Shown here: positions 51,521 through 61,413 of the stretch, piece by piece
Numbering within the stretch: the first letter of the stretch is position 1
How the letters are laid out: the number at the start of each line of letters is the position of its first letter
Assembly (NCBI GenBank): GCA_038320345.1
Contig: JBBQED010000013.1
Span: forward strand, 1 to 64,000
Direction: 5' to 3'
DNA length: 64,000 nt
From: JBBQED01 sp038320345
Lineage (GTDB): Bacteria; Bacteroidota; Bacteroidia; AKYH767-A; OLB10
Position numbers and translations under genes: made by a program
The notes under the pieces: generated by a model
Told to the model about the DNA's origin: nothing
Seen by the model: the letters and a program-made list of their open reading frames with translations, nothing else
Databases searched by the model: none

Positions 51521-53701
51521 TTAAAGGTTAGTTAAGATAAAATCTGTCATCTTGGTGTACAAATGTAATCGAGCACCACCACCGCTGATATTATGATTTC
51601 TATTTGGATAGATCATCAGGTCAAATTGTTTGTTGGCTTTTACCAGTGCATTGATAAAGTCCATCGAGTTTTGCATATGAACATTATCGTCGGATGAACC
51701 ATGTACCAGCATGAATTTTCCTTTCAAATCTTTTGCAAAAGTAATGGGTGAATTATCATCATATCCTTTAGGGTTTTCTTGTGGAGTTTGCAGGTAACGC
51801 TCCGTGTAAATGCTGTCATAATATCTCCAGGTTATCACAGGAGCAACTGCAATACCCGCTTTATAAACTCCATTTCCTTTGGTCATCAATAAGGAAGTCA
51901 TATATCCTCCAAAGCTCCATCCCCAAACACCTACCCTTGCGCCATTAATGTAGGGCAAGGTCTTCGCATAATTCACTGCCGCTAACTGATCTTCTACTTC
52001 TAGTTTGCCCATGTCCTTGTAAATGCAATTGGCAAACTGCAAACCTCTTCCTATCGTTCCTCTATTATCGACACTCATAATGATATATCCTTTCTGGGCC
52101 AGTAACTGATGCCATAAATAGTTGGGTCCGTCCCATTCATTAGTTACTGTTTGAATTCCAGGACCTCCATATACATTCATCAGTAACGGATATTGTTTGC
52201 TTGGATCAAAGTCTGATGGCTTAATCATCCATCCTAAAAGTACCGTGCCGTCGGTTGTTTTGAAGTTAAAATATTCTACTTTGTTAAATTTGAATTCACT
52301 TAAACTTTTAACGATTGGTGCATTATCTTCCAGCGTACGTAATACTTTTCCTTGGTTACTGTTTACCGTACAAACATAAGGAGTACCAAAAGAAGAATAA
52401 GTATCCGTAAAATAATGATAGTTTGCACTAAACGCTACATTATGTGTTCCATGACTAGGGGTGAGCACCGATTTTTTACCATCTAATGTTATCGAATAGA
52501 TATTTCTCTCCATCGGACTTTGTTCGGTACTTTGAAAATAAAACGTTTTAAATTTTTCATCATAGCCATAATACTTAGTAATGTCATATTGTCCCTTTGT
52601 GATTTGCTTCACTAACGAACCATCTGTATTATAAAGATAAATGTGATTGAAACCATCTCGAGTGCTGCTCCAAATAAATTGTTTACCGTTCGATAAAAAA
52701 GTAAGATCATCAGTAATCTCCACATAGGTATCATTCTTTTCTGTCAAGATAACTTTAGACGATCCAGTAGATGAATTACAAAATAACAATTCCAAAATAT
52801 TCTGATGCCGATTGCTTCGTTGGATACTTAATGTGTTAGCATCTTTAGTCCATTGCATCCGAGGGAGGTATTCTCTATCAGTCCCAGTTTCCATTTTTTT
52901 ATTTTGTCCAGAAATCACATCAAAAACCCAAATATCAACTTTTGAATTTTCCTCTCCGGCTTTGGGATATTTATATTGATCAACTTTTGGATATAAACTT
53001 CCATAATAGGTTAAGTCAAATTCTTTGACTTTGCTTTCATCAAATTTATAGTAGGCTATTTTTTTTCCATCTATCGACCAGCTAAAAGCAACATCCATAC
53101 TGAATTCTTCTTCATATACCCAATCCGTTGCGCCATTGATAATTTCATTTTTCTTTCCATCGCTTGTGATAGCTGTTTCATTACCTGTTAAAAGATCAGT
53201 GATATAAAGATTGTTTTCTCTCACATAAGCCACCTTATCTGCTGTAGGTGAAAATCTACAATACATCATTTTACCATGAACGGATACTTTACTTAGTTTT
53301 TTGGTGCTTCTGTCAAAAACATAGTAATCTGCACGAGAAGAATTTCGATAAATAGCTTCTTCGTTTGCCGATAGTAGAATTTTGGTTTCATCTTCACTAA
53401 AGCTATAATCACCAAGTTCGATGGTGTCTTTTCCATTAGTCAGTTGAGAGGAATTTAAGAGGGTGTCTACACTTTTACCGTCACTGAAATTATATTTAAC
53501 GAGGAAAGTTTCATTTTCTGCATCCGCGATATTCGTATAATGTTCTCCATCTTTCATTGATAGAAAACCTCTTTCAGTTCGGGCAAAGAGTTTAGGACTT
53601 GCCCAGATATCCTCTAGTTTAAGTAGTTTATCCTGTGCAAAAGCAAATGCCGGAAATAGGAATAGAATAAGAGCAATTTTGTAATTTAATTTTGACATCA
53701 T
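51521..53701 (-). CDS. Dipeptidyl-peptidase IV-type exported serine protease (S9B)
   Basis: The 726-residue protein has a signal peptide (YKIALILFLFPAFAFAQ), an N-terminal eight-bladed beta-propeller (DPPIV_N) and a C-terminal alpha/beta hydrolase with GWSFGG (Ser596), Asp671 in HGSSDDNVH and His703 in NRNHNISGG. The double-Glu exopeptidase motif appears as YEEEFSM. It would cut X-Pro dipeptides from peptides in the periplasm. It is 27 bases before BI-1, possibly co-transcribed. A -7 box is seen upstream. Confidence 0.95.
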   Translation of the reverse strand: MMSKLNYKIALILFLFPAFAFAQDKLLKLEDIWASPKLFARTERGFLSMKDGEHYTNIADAENETFLVKYNFSDGKSVDTLLNSSQLTNGKDTIELGDYSFSEDETKILLSANEEAIYRNSSRADYYVFDRSTKKLSKVSVHGKMMYCRFSPTADKVAYVRENNLYITDLLTGNETAITSDGKKNEIINGATDWVYEEEFSMDVAFSWSIDGKKIAYYKFDESKVKEFDLTYYGSLYPKVDQYKYPKAGEENSKVDIWVFDVISGQNKKMETGTDREYLPRMQWTKDANTLSIQRSNRHQNILELLFCNSSTGSSKVILTEKNDTYVEITDDLTFLSNGKQFIWSSTRDGFNHIYLYNTDGSLVKQITKGQYDITKYYGYDEKFKTFYFQSTEQSPMERNIYSITLDGKKSVLTPSHGTHNVAFSANYHYFTDTYSSFGTPYVCTVNSNQGKVLRTLEDNAPIVKSLSEFKFNKVEYFNFKTTDGTVLLGWMIKPSDFDPSKQYPLLMNVYGGPGIQTVTNEWDGPNYLWHQLLAQKGYIIMSVDNRGTIGRGLQFANCIYKDMGKLEVEDQLAAVNYAKTLPYINGARVGVWGWSFGGYMTSLLMTKGNGVYKAGIAVAPVITWRYYDSIYTERYLQTPQENPKGYDDNSPITFAKDLKGKFMLVHGSSDDNVHMQNSMDFINALVKANKQFDLMIYPNRNHNISGGGARLHLYTKMTDFILTNL

Positions 53702-53719
53702 TTAGTTGGAATAGATCTT

Positions 53720-53727
53720 CAAACCTA
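53720..53727 (-). promoter_or_regulatory. Bacteroidetes -7 box before DPP IV gene
   Basis: TAGGTTTG on the minus strand matches TAnnTTTG and lies 18 bases before the ATG at 53701. The -33 TTG is not evident. Confidence 0.5.
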
Positions 53728-53764
53728 TAAAATTTTCCTGATACACTTATTCATTCCATTGAGC

Positions 53765-53794
53765 TTTGTATATTTACCTTAAAGAATAATATTG
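53765..53794 (+). promoter_or_regulatory. Likely promoter of DUF4412 gene
   Basis: TTTG (53765-53768), 18 bases, then TAATATTG (53787-53794), a one-mismatch -7 box, lie 7 bases before the ATG at 53802, again implying a leaderless mRNA. It is back to back with the DPP IV promoter. Confidence 0.4.
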
Positions 53795-53801
53795 TCTAAG
53801 A

Positions 53802-54437
53802 ATGAAAAAATCAGCCCTACTTTTTATCCTTATTTTAGTGTGTGGTTTTACCTATAGTCAGAAAACTTCTGGAAAGGTAAAATTTGAGATCACTTATCCG
53901 GATTCAGAAACTCCTAAAGACCAGCAAAGTATGCTTCCTAAAGAGGCGGTGATGTATTTTAAGGGGGAGAAGTCGAGGATGGAAACAGCGATGGGCATGG
54001 GGATGTCGTCGGTTACTTTAGTGAATGGTAAAGAAGTCGTGATTTTAATGGATATGCTCGGCAATAAGATGGCGATGAAGCCCAATCTCGATGCTGCTGA
54101 TAAAAACCGATCGGCTGATTTTAAGATTGAATATCTATCTGAAACGAATGTTATTGCAGGTTATCCATGTAAAAAAGCAGTAATCCACTCTCCAAATGCT
54201 GAGGATATGATCCTCTGGTATACCGAAGAATTATCAGTGAACAGTGGTTTAAGTAAGGCGATCCAAGGTGTAAAAGGATTTCCCATGGAATTTTCTATGA
54301 ATGAGCAAGGTATGAGTATGAAAATGACTGCTGTTTCGGTAGAACCTGGGGAAGTGGAAGATGCTCTTTTTATAGTTCCTTCCGACTATAAATTAATGTC
54401 GAAGGAGGACATGCAAAAAATGTTTCAAATGAAATAG
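53802..54437 (+). CDS. DUF4412 exported protein
   Basis: The 211-residue protein has a signal peptide (KKSALLFILILVCGFTYSQ) and a DUF4412-like body (GKVKFEITYPD, EAVMYFKGEKSRMETAMG, KMAMKPNLD, LSETNVIAGYPCKKAVIH, DMILWYTEEL). It is an unusually Met-rich protein, mainly in its C-half. Members are periplasmic or surface proteins of unknown role, some linked with lipid or metal stress. It is a single gene. Confidence 0.85.
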   Translation: MKKSALLFILILVCGFTYSQKTSGKVKFEITYPDSETPKDQQSMLPKEAVMYFKGEKSRMETAMGMGMSSVTLVNGKEVVILMDMLGNKMAMKPNLDAADKNRSADFKIEYLSETNVIAGYPCKKAVIHSPNAEDMILWYTEELSVNSGLSKAIQGVKGFPMEFSMNEQGMSMKMTAVSVEPGEVEDALFIVPSDYKLMSKEDMQKMFQMK

Positions 54438-54480
54438 ATGTTTTCTTGTTACTGTTGTTGTAATATTTTCGATTTATTGT

Positions 54481-54512
54481 TTGCGTTTTCCAACACTTTT
54501 TTTATATTTTTG
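54481..54512 (+). promoter_or_regulatory. Promoter of SdpI-like gene
   Basis: TTG (54481-54483), 21 bases, and TATTTTTG (54505-54512) give a good -33/-7 pair, 36 bases before the ATG at 54549. Confidence 0.6.
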
Positions 54513-54548
54513 CAGAACGTCAAAACTGAATACTAATTTTTCCTGTTT

Positions 54549-54911
54549 ATGAATCATTACCTCATTGGAGGTCTTTTATTGATATTGATGCTTTTCTCAC
54601 TGGGAGTTAAGCTCAACAGAGATCCGTGGGATCTGGGTAGCTCTATTGGTTATAGAACTACCTTCAGTCGTAAAAATGATGAGACCTGGTACGAAGCAAA
54701 TATGTATGCTGGCAGATGTCTGATGTTGATGGCCACTTTGCTAATGTTATTATTAATGCTCTCGGAAATATATATTGGAAACAGAAGAGCTTTATTTATG
54801 ATCATGGGTGGTGGTGTTTTTATTTCGCTGATTGCAGTAATTATTTTTACTGAAAAACATCTCCGCAAAGTATTTTTCCGAGATGGAAAGAGAAGACCAA
54901 CTATTTTTTAA
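54549..54911 (+). CDS. SdpI-family small membrane protein
   Basis: The 120-residue protein has three hydrophobic helices (about 5-20, 58-76, 80-98) and the SdpI-type segment IGYRTTFSRKNDETWYEANMYAGR. In Bacillus SdpI is the immunity protein and receptor for the SdpC toxin, but most homologues are just membrane proteins of unknown role. No sdpC-like toxin is near. Its own -33/-7 promoter precedes it. Confidence 0.85.
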   Translation: MNHYLIGGLLLILMLFSLGVKLNRDPWDLGSSIGYRTTFSRKNDETWYEANMYAGRCLMLMATLLMLLLMLSEIYIGNRRALFMIMGGGVFISLIAVIIFTEKHLRKVFFRDGKRRPTIF

Positions 54912-54970
54912 TGTATACTCGGCTACGAGATCAGCTTACTAGATTTAGACTAGAGAATTAGTTTTTAGGT

Positions 54971-54978
54971 TAACTTTG
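54971..54978 (+). promoter_or_regulatory. Bacteroidetes -7 box before M61 peptidase
   Basis: TAACTTTG matches TAnnTTTG and lies 17 bases before the ATG at 54996. Confidence 0.55.
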
Positions 54979-54995
54979 AATCTGAAAATTCGACC

Positions 54996-56783
54996 ATGCA
55001 TAAGTACTTAATTTTCCTTCTCCTCTTGGTTTTCAAGATGGAACCAATAACAGCTCAATCATTAAGTTATACGCTGAGCTTTCCAGAACCTCAAACTCAT
55101 TATGTGAATGTAAGGATGGAAATAACAGGTATCAAGGCTTCCTCTCTGGTATTAAAAATGCCGGTTTGGACACCGGGATCCTACCTCGTTAGGGAATTCT
55201 CCCGAAACGTGGAAAGTCTGGAGGTACTAAAAGACACCTCTAGCCTGAAAATCGAAAAGCTGAGCAAAAACTCCTGGAAAGTAAATACGGGTGGTGCAGC
55301 TTCCTTAATAGTAAATTATAAAGTCTATGCATTTGAATTAACAGTAAGAACCAGTTTTATTGATGAGGATCATGCTTATCTCAACGGTGCCAGCATTTTT
55401 CTGTTTGCTGAAGGGTTCACCTCCCGTCCTTGTAAAGTTACCATCAAGCCTTGGAAAAATTGGACTAAGATTTCAGTCGCACTTGATCCTGTAGTAGAAA
55501 GTAATCCATGGACTGTACTTGCAGAAAATTATGATTTACTAATTGACTCCCCATTTGAAATCGGAAATCACCTCCTTTTTAAATTTACTGCTGCTGGAGT
55601 TCCGCACGAAGTGGCCATGTTTGGTGAAGGTAATTTTGATGTAGATCGACTTCAGCGAGACATGACGAAAATCATTGAAGAGTGTACGAGAATATTCGGC
55701 GAGCATCCTTGCAAAAGATATGTTTTTATTATTCATAATTTGAATTCAGGTGGGGGAGGATTGGAACATCTTAATTCTACTACTCTTCAAACTGGTAAAT
55801 GGCAATATGCACAAGAGTCGAGTTATAATGGATTTCTTGCATTGGTAGCCCATGAATATTTTCATCTCTGGAATGTGAAGCGGTTAAGTCCAGAGGCGCT
55901 TGGCCCCTTTAATTATGATGAGGAGAATTACACCAACATGTTGTACGTTACTGAAGGATTCACCGCTTATTATGATGACCTGATTACTCGCCGTTGCGGT
56001 TTTTATTCACCAGATGCTTATCTAAATATCCTGAGTGGAAACATATCGTATTGTGATAACACTCCTGGTGCGAAAATTCAACCTGTTAGCGATGCTGGTT
56101 TCGATGCATGGATCAAATATTATCGCCCTAATGAAAATTCTACTAATGCTACTGTTTCCTATTATACAAAGGGAAGTGTGATAGGAGCAATGCTCGACTT
56201 CGCGATAATAGGAGCTACGAAAGGCGATAAGAATTTAGATGATTTAATGAGTTATCTCTATCAAGAATTTTATAAAAAACTACATCGTGGTTATTCCGAC
56301 CGCGAGTTTATAGAGGCCACCAGTAAAATTGCTGGGATCAATATGGATTCCTTTTTTAATGATTATGTGTACGGCATTAAATCTATTCCTTATGCCCAGT
56401 TTTGTTCTGAAATGGGATTGAAAATTTCAAACAGTAATGAAAAGCAGACTACAAGTTGGTTAGGAGCTTCCAGTTCCATAAAGGATGGAAAATTAACCGT
56501 CACCAGTGTGGAGCGTAATTCGCCTGCATGGGTAGCAGGAATTAATGTGAATGATGAATTGATCGCAATGGATCAGTATCGCCTGAATGATGACCTAGCC
56601 AGGTTGATGGCGATGAAAAAACCTGGCGATAAATCAGTGTTTACGGTAAGCCGTGCCGGTTATATCCGTTTGGTAGATGTTACGCTCGGAAAAACACCGT
56701 ATGTGAAATATCTACTCGAACCTGATAATACTTCAGGTGCTGATAAACCAGCTCTGTTTAAGAAGTGGATGCATCTGCAGTAA
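54996..56783 (+). CDS. M61 glycyl-aminopeptidase-like exported protease with PDZ domain
   Basis: The 595-residue protein has a signal peptide (YLIFLLLLVFKMEPITAQ), an N-terminal beta domain (VWTPGSYLVREFSRN), the M61 metalloprotease core with HEYFH (286-290) and Glu320 in TEGFTAYYDD, and a C-terminal PDZ (KDGKLTVTSVERNSPAWVAG, about 480-560). M61 enzymes trim peptides or act as endopeptidases on exported proteins. It is a lone gene, convergent with the OmpA/PD40 gene 37 bases away. Confidence 0.93.
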   Translation: MHKYLIFLLLLVFKMEPITAQSLSYTLSFPEPQTHYVNVRMEITGIKASSLVLKMPVWTPGSYLVREFSRNVESLEVLKDTSSLKIEKLSKNSWKVNTGGAASLIVNYKVYAFELTVRTSFIDEDHAYLNGASIFLFAEGFTSRPCKVTIKPWKNWTKISVALDPVVESNPWTVLAENYDLLIDSPFEIGNHLLFKFTAAGVPHEVAMFGEGNFDVDRLQRDMTKIIEECTRIFGEHPCKRYVFIIHNLNSGGGGLEHLNSTTLQTGKWQYAQESSYNGFLALVAHEYFHLWNVKRLSPEALGPFNYDEENYTNMLYVTEGFTAYYDDLITRRCGFYSPDAYLNILSGNISYCDNTPGAKIQPVSDAGFDAWIKYYRPNENSTNATVSYYTKGSVIGAMLDFAIIGATKGDKNLDDLMSYLYQEFYKKLHRGYSDREFIEATSKIAGINMDSFFNDYVYGIKSIPYAQFCSEMGLKISNSNEKQTTSWLGASSSIKDGKLTVTSVERNSPAWVAGINVNDELIAMDQYRLNDDLARLMAMKKPGDKSVFTVSRAGYIRLVDVTLGKTPYVKYLLEPDNTSGADKPALFKKWMHLQ

Positions 56784-56820
56784 TTTGAAATCGCTTTTAT
56801 GGTAATCGCTTCTTTTATTT

Positions 56821-58737
56821 TTATTTTGCGATAATCACAAATTCAGTTCTTCGATTTAAAGATCTTCCTTCTTCAGTGGAGTTCGGAACTAATGGTTTGG
56901 ATTCTCCAAATCCTTTGTAAGATAATCTTGCTTTGGAAATCCCCAATGAACCTAAAAATTCAAATACAGCAAATGCCCTCTCTTCTGAAAGTTTCAGGTT
57001 CCCTGCGGGATTACCTGCATTGTCAGTATGGCCTTGTATTGAAACACGAAGTGATGGATTCAGGTTCAGGTAATCGGCAAAATCAGTAATGATAAATTGA
57101 TCCTGCTTGTTGAGTGCCGTAGAGTTGTATTCAAATAAAATATTATTTAGCGTATAGGCTTTTCCAACTTCCGTTTTGCGAAGTTCAATATCCACTTTTT
57201 TGGGTTCTGAAATGCTACTGTCGCTAGTCGATAAATATTCGGAATTAAAAGCATATCCCTGTTTTTTAACAGTCATGATATAATCATCATCAAACAATAC
57301 TACGGATGCAAATTGCCCGCTGATAGTGTCATAGTTGACTTCTATGATATCCTGTGTTGCAGTGTTTTTTAATTCTATCGTTGCACCAGGAATGGCATCA
57401 TGGTTTTCATCTTTCAAATCACCTTTGATAAATAATACACGGTCTGGTTTGGCATTTTCTGGTAACTCAAATTCATACACATCATATCCTCCTGCACCTT
57501 TTAAATTGTTTGATGAATAATAGCCTTTCTTTCCATCCGTACTCACAAAAAATCCCAATTCATCAGCTTCTGTATTGATGGGATATCCAATATTTACGGG
57601 TTGCGACCATGTTCCATCTGCTTTAAGTTTACTCATGAAAATATCATAACCTCCCATGCCTTGAAGATAATCTGAACTAAAATAAAGTGTCTTGTTATCA
57701 GGATGGATGAAAGGCGATTTTTCATTTCCCGGTGTGTTAATAGCAGCGCTTAAAGGTTCAGCTTTGCTCCATGTTCCATCAGCTGTTTTACGTGTTACAA
57801 AAATATCACAAGTTTGTGTAACCGTATCTCGGAATGATGCAAAGTAAAGTGTTTTACCATCTTTGGCAATGCATGGCTGACTGTCCCATTGCTTAGGATC
57901 ATTTACTTTATCACCGATTGATTTTGGCTCCGACCAAACACCTTTAGTTTCGTCGCTGGTATAAATATCAAAGTTTCCATTTTTATTGACAGTGAAAAAA
58001 AGATGTTTATTGTCGATACTAATAGTTGCTCCGCCTTCATTATTACTATTTGATTTATTGAATGGTGGTGGTAAAATTATTCCTGGATCAAATTCTCCAT
58101 TAACTTTTTTACTCATCATAAACTTCTCTACACTCACAGGCGTTAATTGTCCTTTTTTGGATTCTTCAAATCGCCGTGTAAAGAAACACAAATCCTGATC
58201 CGGTGAAATCACTGCCAAATACTCCGGATTAGGTCCGGAAATATTTTTCAAGGGAATAGGATTAAAGGGTACGGGATGCATTAATAATTTAGCTCTGCTT
58301 ATGGTTTGGGATGCCGTTTTATTTTGATCCTCTTTCTTTGAATTAAAGTCGATAAAACCTCCCAACGTTAGGATGGCTGCTTCATACTTCTTCTTGTCAA
58401 ATTGATACATGCCTAATCGATAATAAGGATCTTCGCCAGCATCCAGACACACGGCTAGAAGTTTTGTATAGGCTAGTTCCATTGTCTTAAGATCCTTCGC
58501 AGAATAGGCTCCATCGCCCAGGAGCTGTAAAGGATCAGCATATAGTGAGTCTTCTTCAAGCGCTTTATTACAGAGTGTTTTTACTTTTTCAAATCCATCA
58601 CCGCTTTTTTTTGCTTCGAGTGCTTGTTCAAAATATTTAATTGCTTTTTTATTTTCAGAGGGCGGACAATATGATTTTTTCTGTGCAAAAACAGAAATTG
58701 TCATCAATAGAAGGAATAGAGTAGTAGTAGTGCGCAT
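56821..58737 (-). CDS. OmpA/Pal-like outer-membrane protein with PD40 propeller
   Basis: The 638-residue protein has a signal peptide (TTTLFLLLMTISVFAQ), a TPR-like N-terminal helical zone (about 25-130), PD40/WD40-like propeller blades (GGATISIDNKHLFFTVNKNG, IAKDGKTLYFASFRD, HPDNKTLYFSSDYLQGMGG), a CarboxypepD-regulatory-like fold (ATIELKNTATQDIIEVNYD), and a C-terminal OmpA domain (LRVSIQGHTDNAGNPAGNLK ... SEERAFAVFEFLGSLG). Such proteins are common in Bacteroidetes and bind peptidoglycan; some (PorE-like) link the T9SS to the wall. Which this one is cannot be decided. Confidence 0.92.
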   Translation of the reverse strand: MRTTTTLFLLLMTISVFAQKKSYCPPSENKKAIKYFEQALEAKKSGDGFEKVKTLCNKALEEDSLYADPLQLLGDGAYSAKDLKTMELAYTKLLAVCLDAGEDPYYRLGMYQFDKKKYEAAILTLGGFIDFNSKKEDQNKTASQTISRAKLLMHPVPFNPIPLKNISGPNPEYLAVISPDQDLCFFTRRFEESKKGQLTPVSVEKFMMSKKVNGEFDPGIILPPPFNKSNSNNEGGATISIDNKHLFFTVNKNGNFDIYTSDETKGVWSEPKSIGDKVNDPKQWDSQPCIAKDGKTLYFASFRDTVTQTCDIFVTRKTADGTWSKAEPLSAAINTPGNEKSPFIHPDNKTLYFSSDYLQGMGGYDIFMSKLKADGTWSQPVNIGYPINTEADELGFFVSTDGKKGYYSSNNLKGAGGYDVYEFELPENAKPDRVLFIKGDLKDENHDAIPGATIELKNTATQDIIEVNYDTISGQFASVVLFDDDYIMTVKKQGYAFNSEYLSTSDSSISEPKKVDIELRKTEVGKAYTLNNILFEYNSTALNKQDQFIITDFADYLNLNPSLRVSIQGHTDNAGNPAGNLKLSEERAFAVFEFLGSLGISKARLSYKGFGESKPLVPNSTEEGRSLNRRTEFVIIAK

Positions 58738-58837
58738 TATAACTGGTCTTCAATAAAACGGTAACAGGAACAAAGATGATATGTTTATTAATAAATTTTC
58801 ATCCTTTCCTTTCTTACTTTCAACAGTGAATTGTGAT

Positions 58838-58866
58838 CAAAAAAAAAGAGCCCTTTTGAGGCTCTC
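58838..58866 (-). terminator. Rho-independent terminator of choice-of-anchor B gene
   Basis: On the minus strand AGAGCC (58865-58860) and GGCTCT (58852-58847) form a stem around a 7-base loop and are followed by a run of nine T. It lies just past the stop of the 58889 gene. Confidence 0.85.
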
Positions 58867-58888
58867 TTCTTTTTGTATTGGGATTCGC

Positions 58889-61261
58889 TTAATTCGTTTT
58901 GTTCAGTCGGACAACTTTCTGTAATCCTTGCTGATTTATAATTTTGGCGAGATAAACTCCAGCGGGCCAATTTTTACCCATGGTAATTTTATCAGAAATG
59001 GAGCTTAACTCTTTAGTTTCTAATACTCTACCGCTGATATCACTGATGGTCAGAAAAGTATTCGGACTTAAAGAAGTAAGTTGGTAGCTAATCGTGATGT
59101 CGGTTGCAAACGGATTAGGATAAGCCTGAAGTACTATCGTATTTGATGATGTTGTTTCCTTGATCCCTGTAACTTCAGTTACAACAAATCGATCTAAACC
59201 TCCTTCTACAATATTGAATACTGGTCCCGGATCTGCAATGTTGACGATTAATCTCATTGTAGCAGTTGGAGTAAGGAAGTCGGAAATCTTGTAACTATGG
59301 CTAGCCCATGTTCCGTTTCCTACAGTCCCCGGATACATTCTCTCTAGTTCTACAGTTTGTGTTCCATTAGAAAGTGAAATTTTCATGGTGTCATCAGGCA
59401 AACCGTTCGTTGTTCCACCGTTATAGAACCATCTATCATAATTTACATAAGGATTGGTGTACTGAGTTGCGTCAAATATAGGAGAGGTAAGTATGGTGGC
59501 TCCTTGATCCACATCATTGTCCCAAGGACCGCCGCCTCCATTATCAGTAACAAAAGCGAGATCTCCACAATCACCGATTACATCACTACCCGGATTTGCA
59601 GTTGCAGAACCATTGAATGTAGCAATAGGTACTGCTCTTTCCCATGCATTTGGTGACGGACCACTTACTGTCCATCCGAAATCCAAAGCAAAGTCATCGT
59701 AATATCCTTTATCTAATATGATGGTATAAGGTGCTCCTCCATTAACATTCTGTGCAGTGTTGCAATAGGTATGATGTCCCCAATGGCCTACAGTAATATC
59801 ATAAGTTCCTGCATAAAATGTTGAAGTAGAAAAATTCCCACTTGCATTTGAAGTGAGTACATTGTCAAACTGCGCATTTTTAAATTCGATTACTGCATTT
59901 GGAATCGGTAATCCAGTTCCAGCTTCTATCACTTGACCAGTTACCTGAATCGTTGGAAGACTTGCTAACTGAACATCAAGATTTGTTAAAATTCCGTTTT
60001 GTAAAATTACACCAGTAATCGTTTTTGTAATGTATCCTGATTTGGAAAATCTTACATCATAAGTTCCAGCTTGTACTAAACCTGTTTTATAAAGTCCAGT
60101 AATTTTTGTTGACTTATTAATGCTTGGTCCTAGAATTTCAACGTTAACAGTATTCAATGGAATTCCGGTAATACTATCTGTAACTAGACCTTCCAGATAA
60201 CAACCGCGGATATACGTAGGCGTTATAACAAACAGACCATTATCGATATCAGAAACTACAAGATTTCCTGAAGGCAAATAAGGATATACACCCCAACAGC
60301 CATTAAATCCATCACCTGAGCCCTGAGGATATGTATCATAAGAACCTACTACAATCATATTATCGGGACGTGCAACATCTACAATTGCAATCCCATCTTT
60401 ATACCAGCTGATTACTTCATAATCGTTAATGGTATGTGTATTATGAATGATAGATCCTGAACCTGGTGTGAGTTGTAAGCGATCTAACTCAGTAATATTT
60501 CCAAGGTCGGTGATATCATAGGAAGCCAGGTATGAATTACTTACTTCATCAGTAGTAAAAAGTGCAGTGCCTGCATCATTCAACCATGAATTGTGCGTAA
60601 ACTGATTAGGAGTAGATTGAGTTGCTAAAGCTACAGGATTCGACTTGTTGGTTACATCCATTACGGTGAAATATCCATCGTAAATATGACAACTGTAAAG
60701 GGTGTCGTTTCTTACATAACCATCATGAATATACGTTCCAGGAGTTGTTCCTGCATACGTTGGGTTCCATGGATCAGAAAGATCTGCAATGATTGCTGCT
60801 CCATTCGAAATATTACTTCCAAATAAATAAGCATAGCCGGCATCAATATGTAAAGAGTGAATGGTGTTAAGTTGATTATTTATTGGACCATCTCCTTTCC
60901 ATGTTTTAGTGACTACTGAATCCGGTAAGTAACCAAGATTAATAATTTGTAAACCATTGCAACAACCTTCAGTTGTAACGTAGGCATAATTTTGCCAAGT
61001 TTTTACTTCTCTCCAAATGGAAGACGTTCCAGGAACATTGAAAGCAATAACTGGATTTAGTGGATCAGTAACATTTACTATGGATAATCCTTGTTCATAA
61101 CCAACCAAGGCATATTCATTTCCGGAGGAATCAACATATCCACCAATATTGGACAATGCATTGTTTCCATAAGTCAAGGTACTTCGCAGCGTAGTATTGA
61201 GCTGCGCATTCACCAATAATGTGGTGAGCACCATTAAAACTGATAAGTAAAATTTCTTCAT
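58889..61261 (-). CDS. Choice-of-anchor B protein with T9SS sorting domain
   Basis: The 790-residue protein has a signal peptide (KKFYLSVLMVLTTLLVNAQ), a choice-of-anchor B LVIVD-like beta-propeller (EQGLSIVNVTDPLNPVIAF, GAAIIADLSDPWNPTYAG, DGYFTVMDVTNKSNPVALA), two CarboxypepD-reg-like domains (about 360-530), and a region with a Ca/jelly-roll look. It ends in a T9SS type A domain (QAYPNPFATDITISYQL ... GVYLAKIINQQG ... KVVRLNK). It is thus exported and probably retained at the surface. Function is unknown. A terminator follows. Confidence 0.92.
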   Translation of the reverse strand: MKKFYLSVLMVLTTLLVNAQLNTTLRSTLTYGNNALSNIGGYVDSSGNEYALVGYEQGLSIVNVTDPLNPVIAFNVPGTSSIWREVKTWQNYAYVTTEGCCNGLQIINLGYLPDSVVTKTWKGDGPINNQLNTIHSLHIDAGYAYLFGSNISNGAAIIADLSDPWNPTYAGTTPGTYIHDGYVRNDTLYSCHIYDGYFTVMDVTNKSNPVALATQSTPNQFTHNSWLNDAGTALFTTDEVSNSYLASYDITDLGNITELDRLQLTPGSGSIIHNTHTINDYEVISWYKDGIAIVDVARPDNMIVVGSYDTYPQGSGDGFNGCWGVYPYLPSGNLVVSDIDNGLFVITPTYIRGCYLEGLVTDSITGIPLNTVNVEILGPSINKSTKITGLYKTGLVQAGTYDVRFSKSGYITKTITGVILQNGILTNLDVQLASLPTIQVTGQVIEAGTGLPIPNAVIEFKNAQFDNVLTSNASGNFSTSTFYAGTYDITVGHWGHHTYCNTAQNVNGGAPYTIILDKGYYDDFALDFGWTVSGPSPNAWERAVPIATFNGSATANPGSDVIGDCGDLAFVTDNGGGGPWDNDVDQGATILTSPIFDATQYTNPYVNYDRWFYNGGTTNGLPDDTMKISLSNGTQTVELERMYPGTVGNGTWASHSYKISDFLTPTATMRLIVNIADPGPVFNIVEGGLDRFVVTEVTGIKETTSSNTIVLQAYPNPFATDITISYQLTSLSPNTFLTISDISGRVLETKELSSISDKITMGKNWPAGVYLAKIINQQGLQKVVRLNKTN

Positions 61262-61413
61262 TTTAGGGGGATGTAATTTTTGTTCGGGAGACCGAAATTA
61301 ACGTAATCTACTCTGATAATCTAATTTTCAGGGAAATGTCCTGTAAAGAAATCGAAATGTCCTTTAGGATTCAGCGCGATGATGGAAAATTGAATGAATT
61401 CCTGCATTAATGG

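Noticed and set aside
54549..54911. Sdp toxin immunity system
   Set aside because: Only an SdpI-like membrane protein is present; no sdpC-like toxin or export genes lie nearby.
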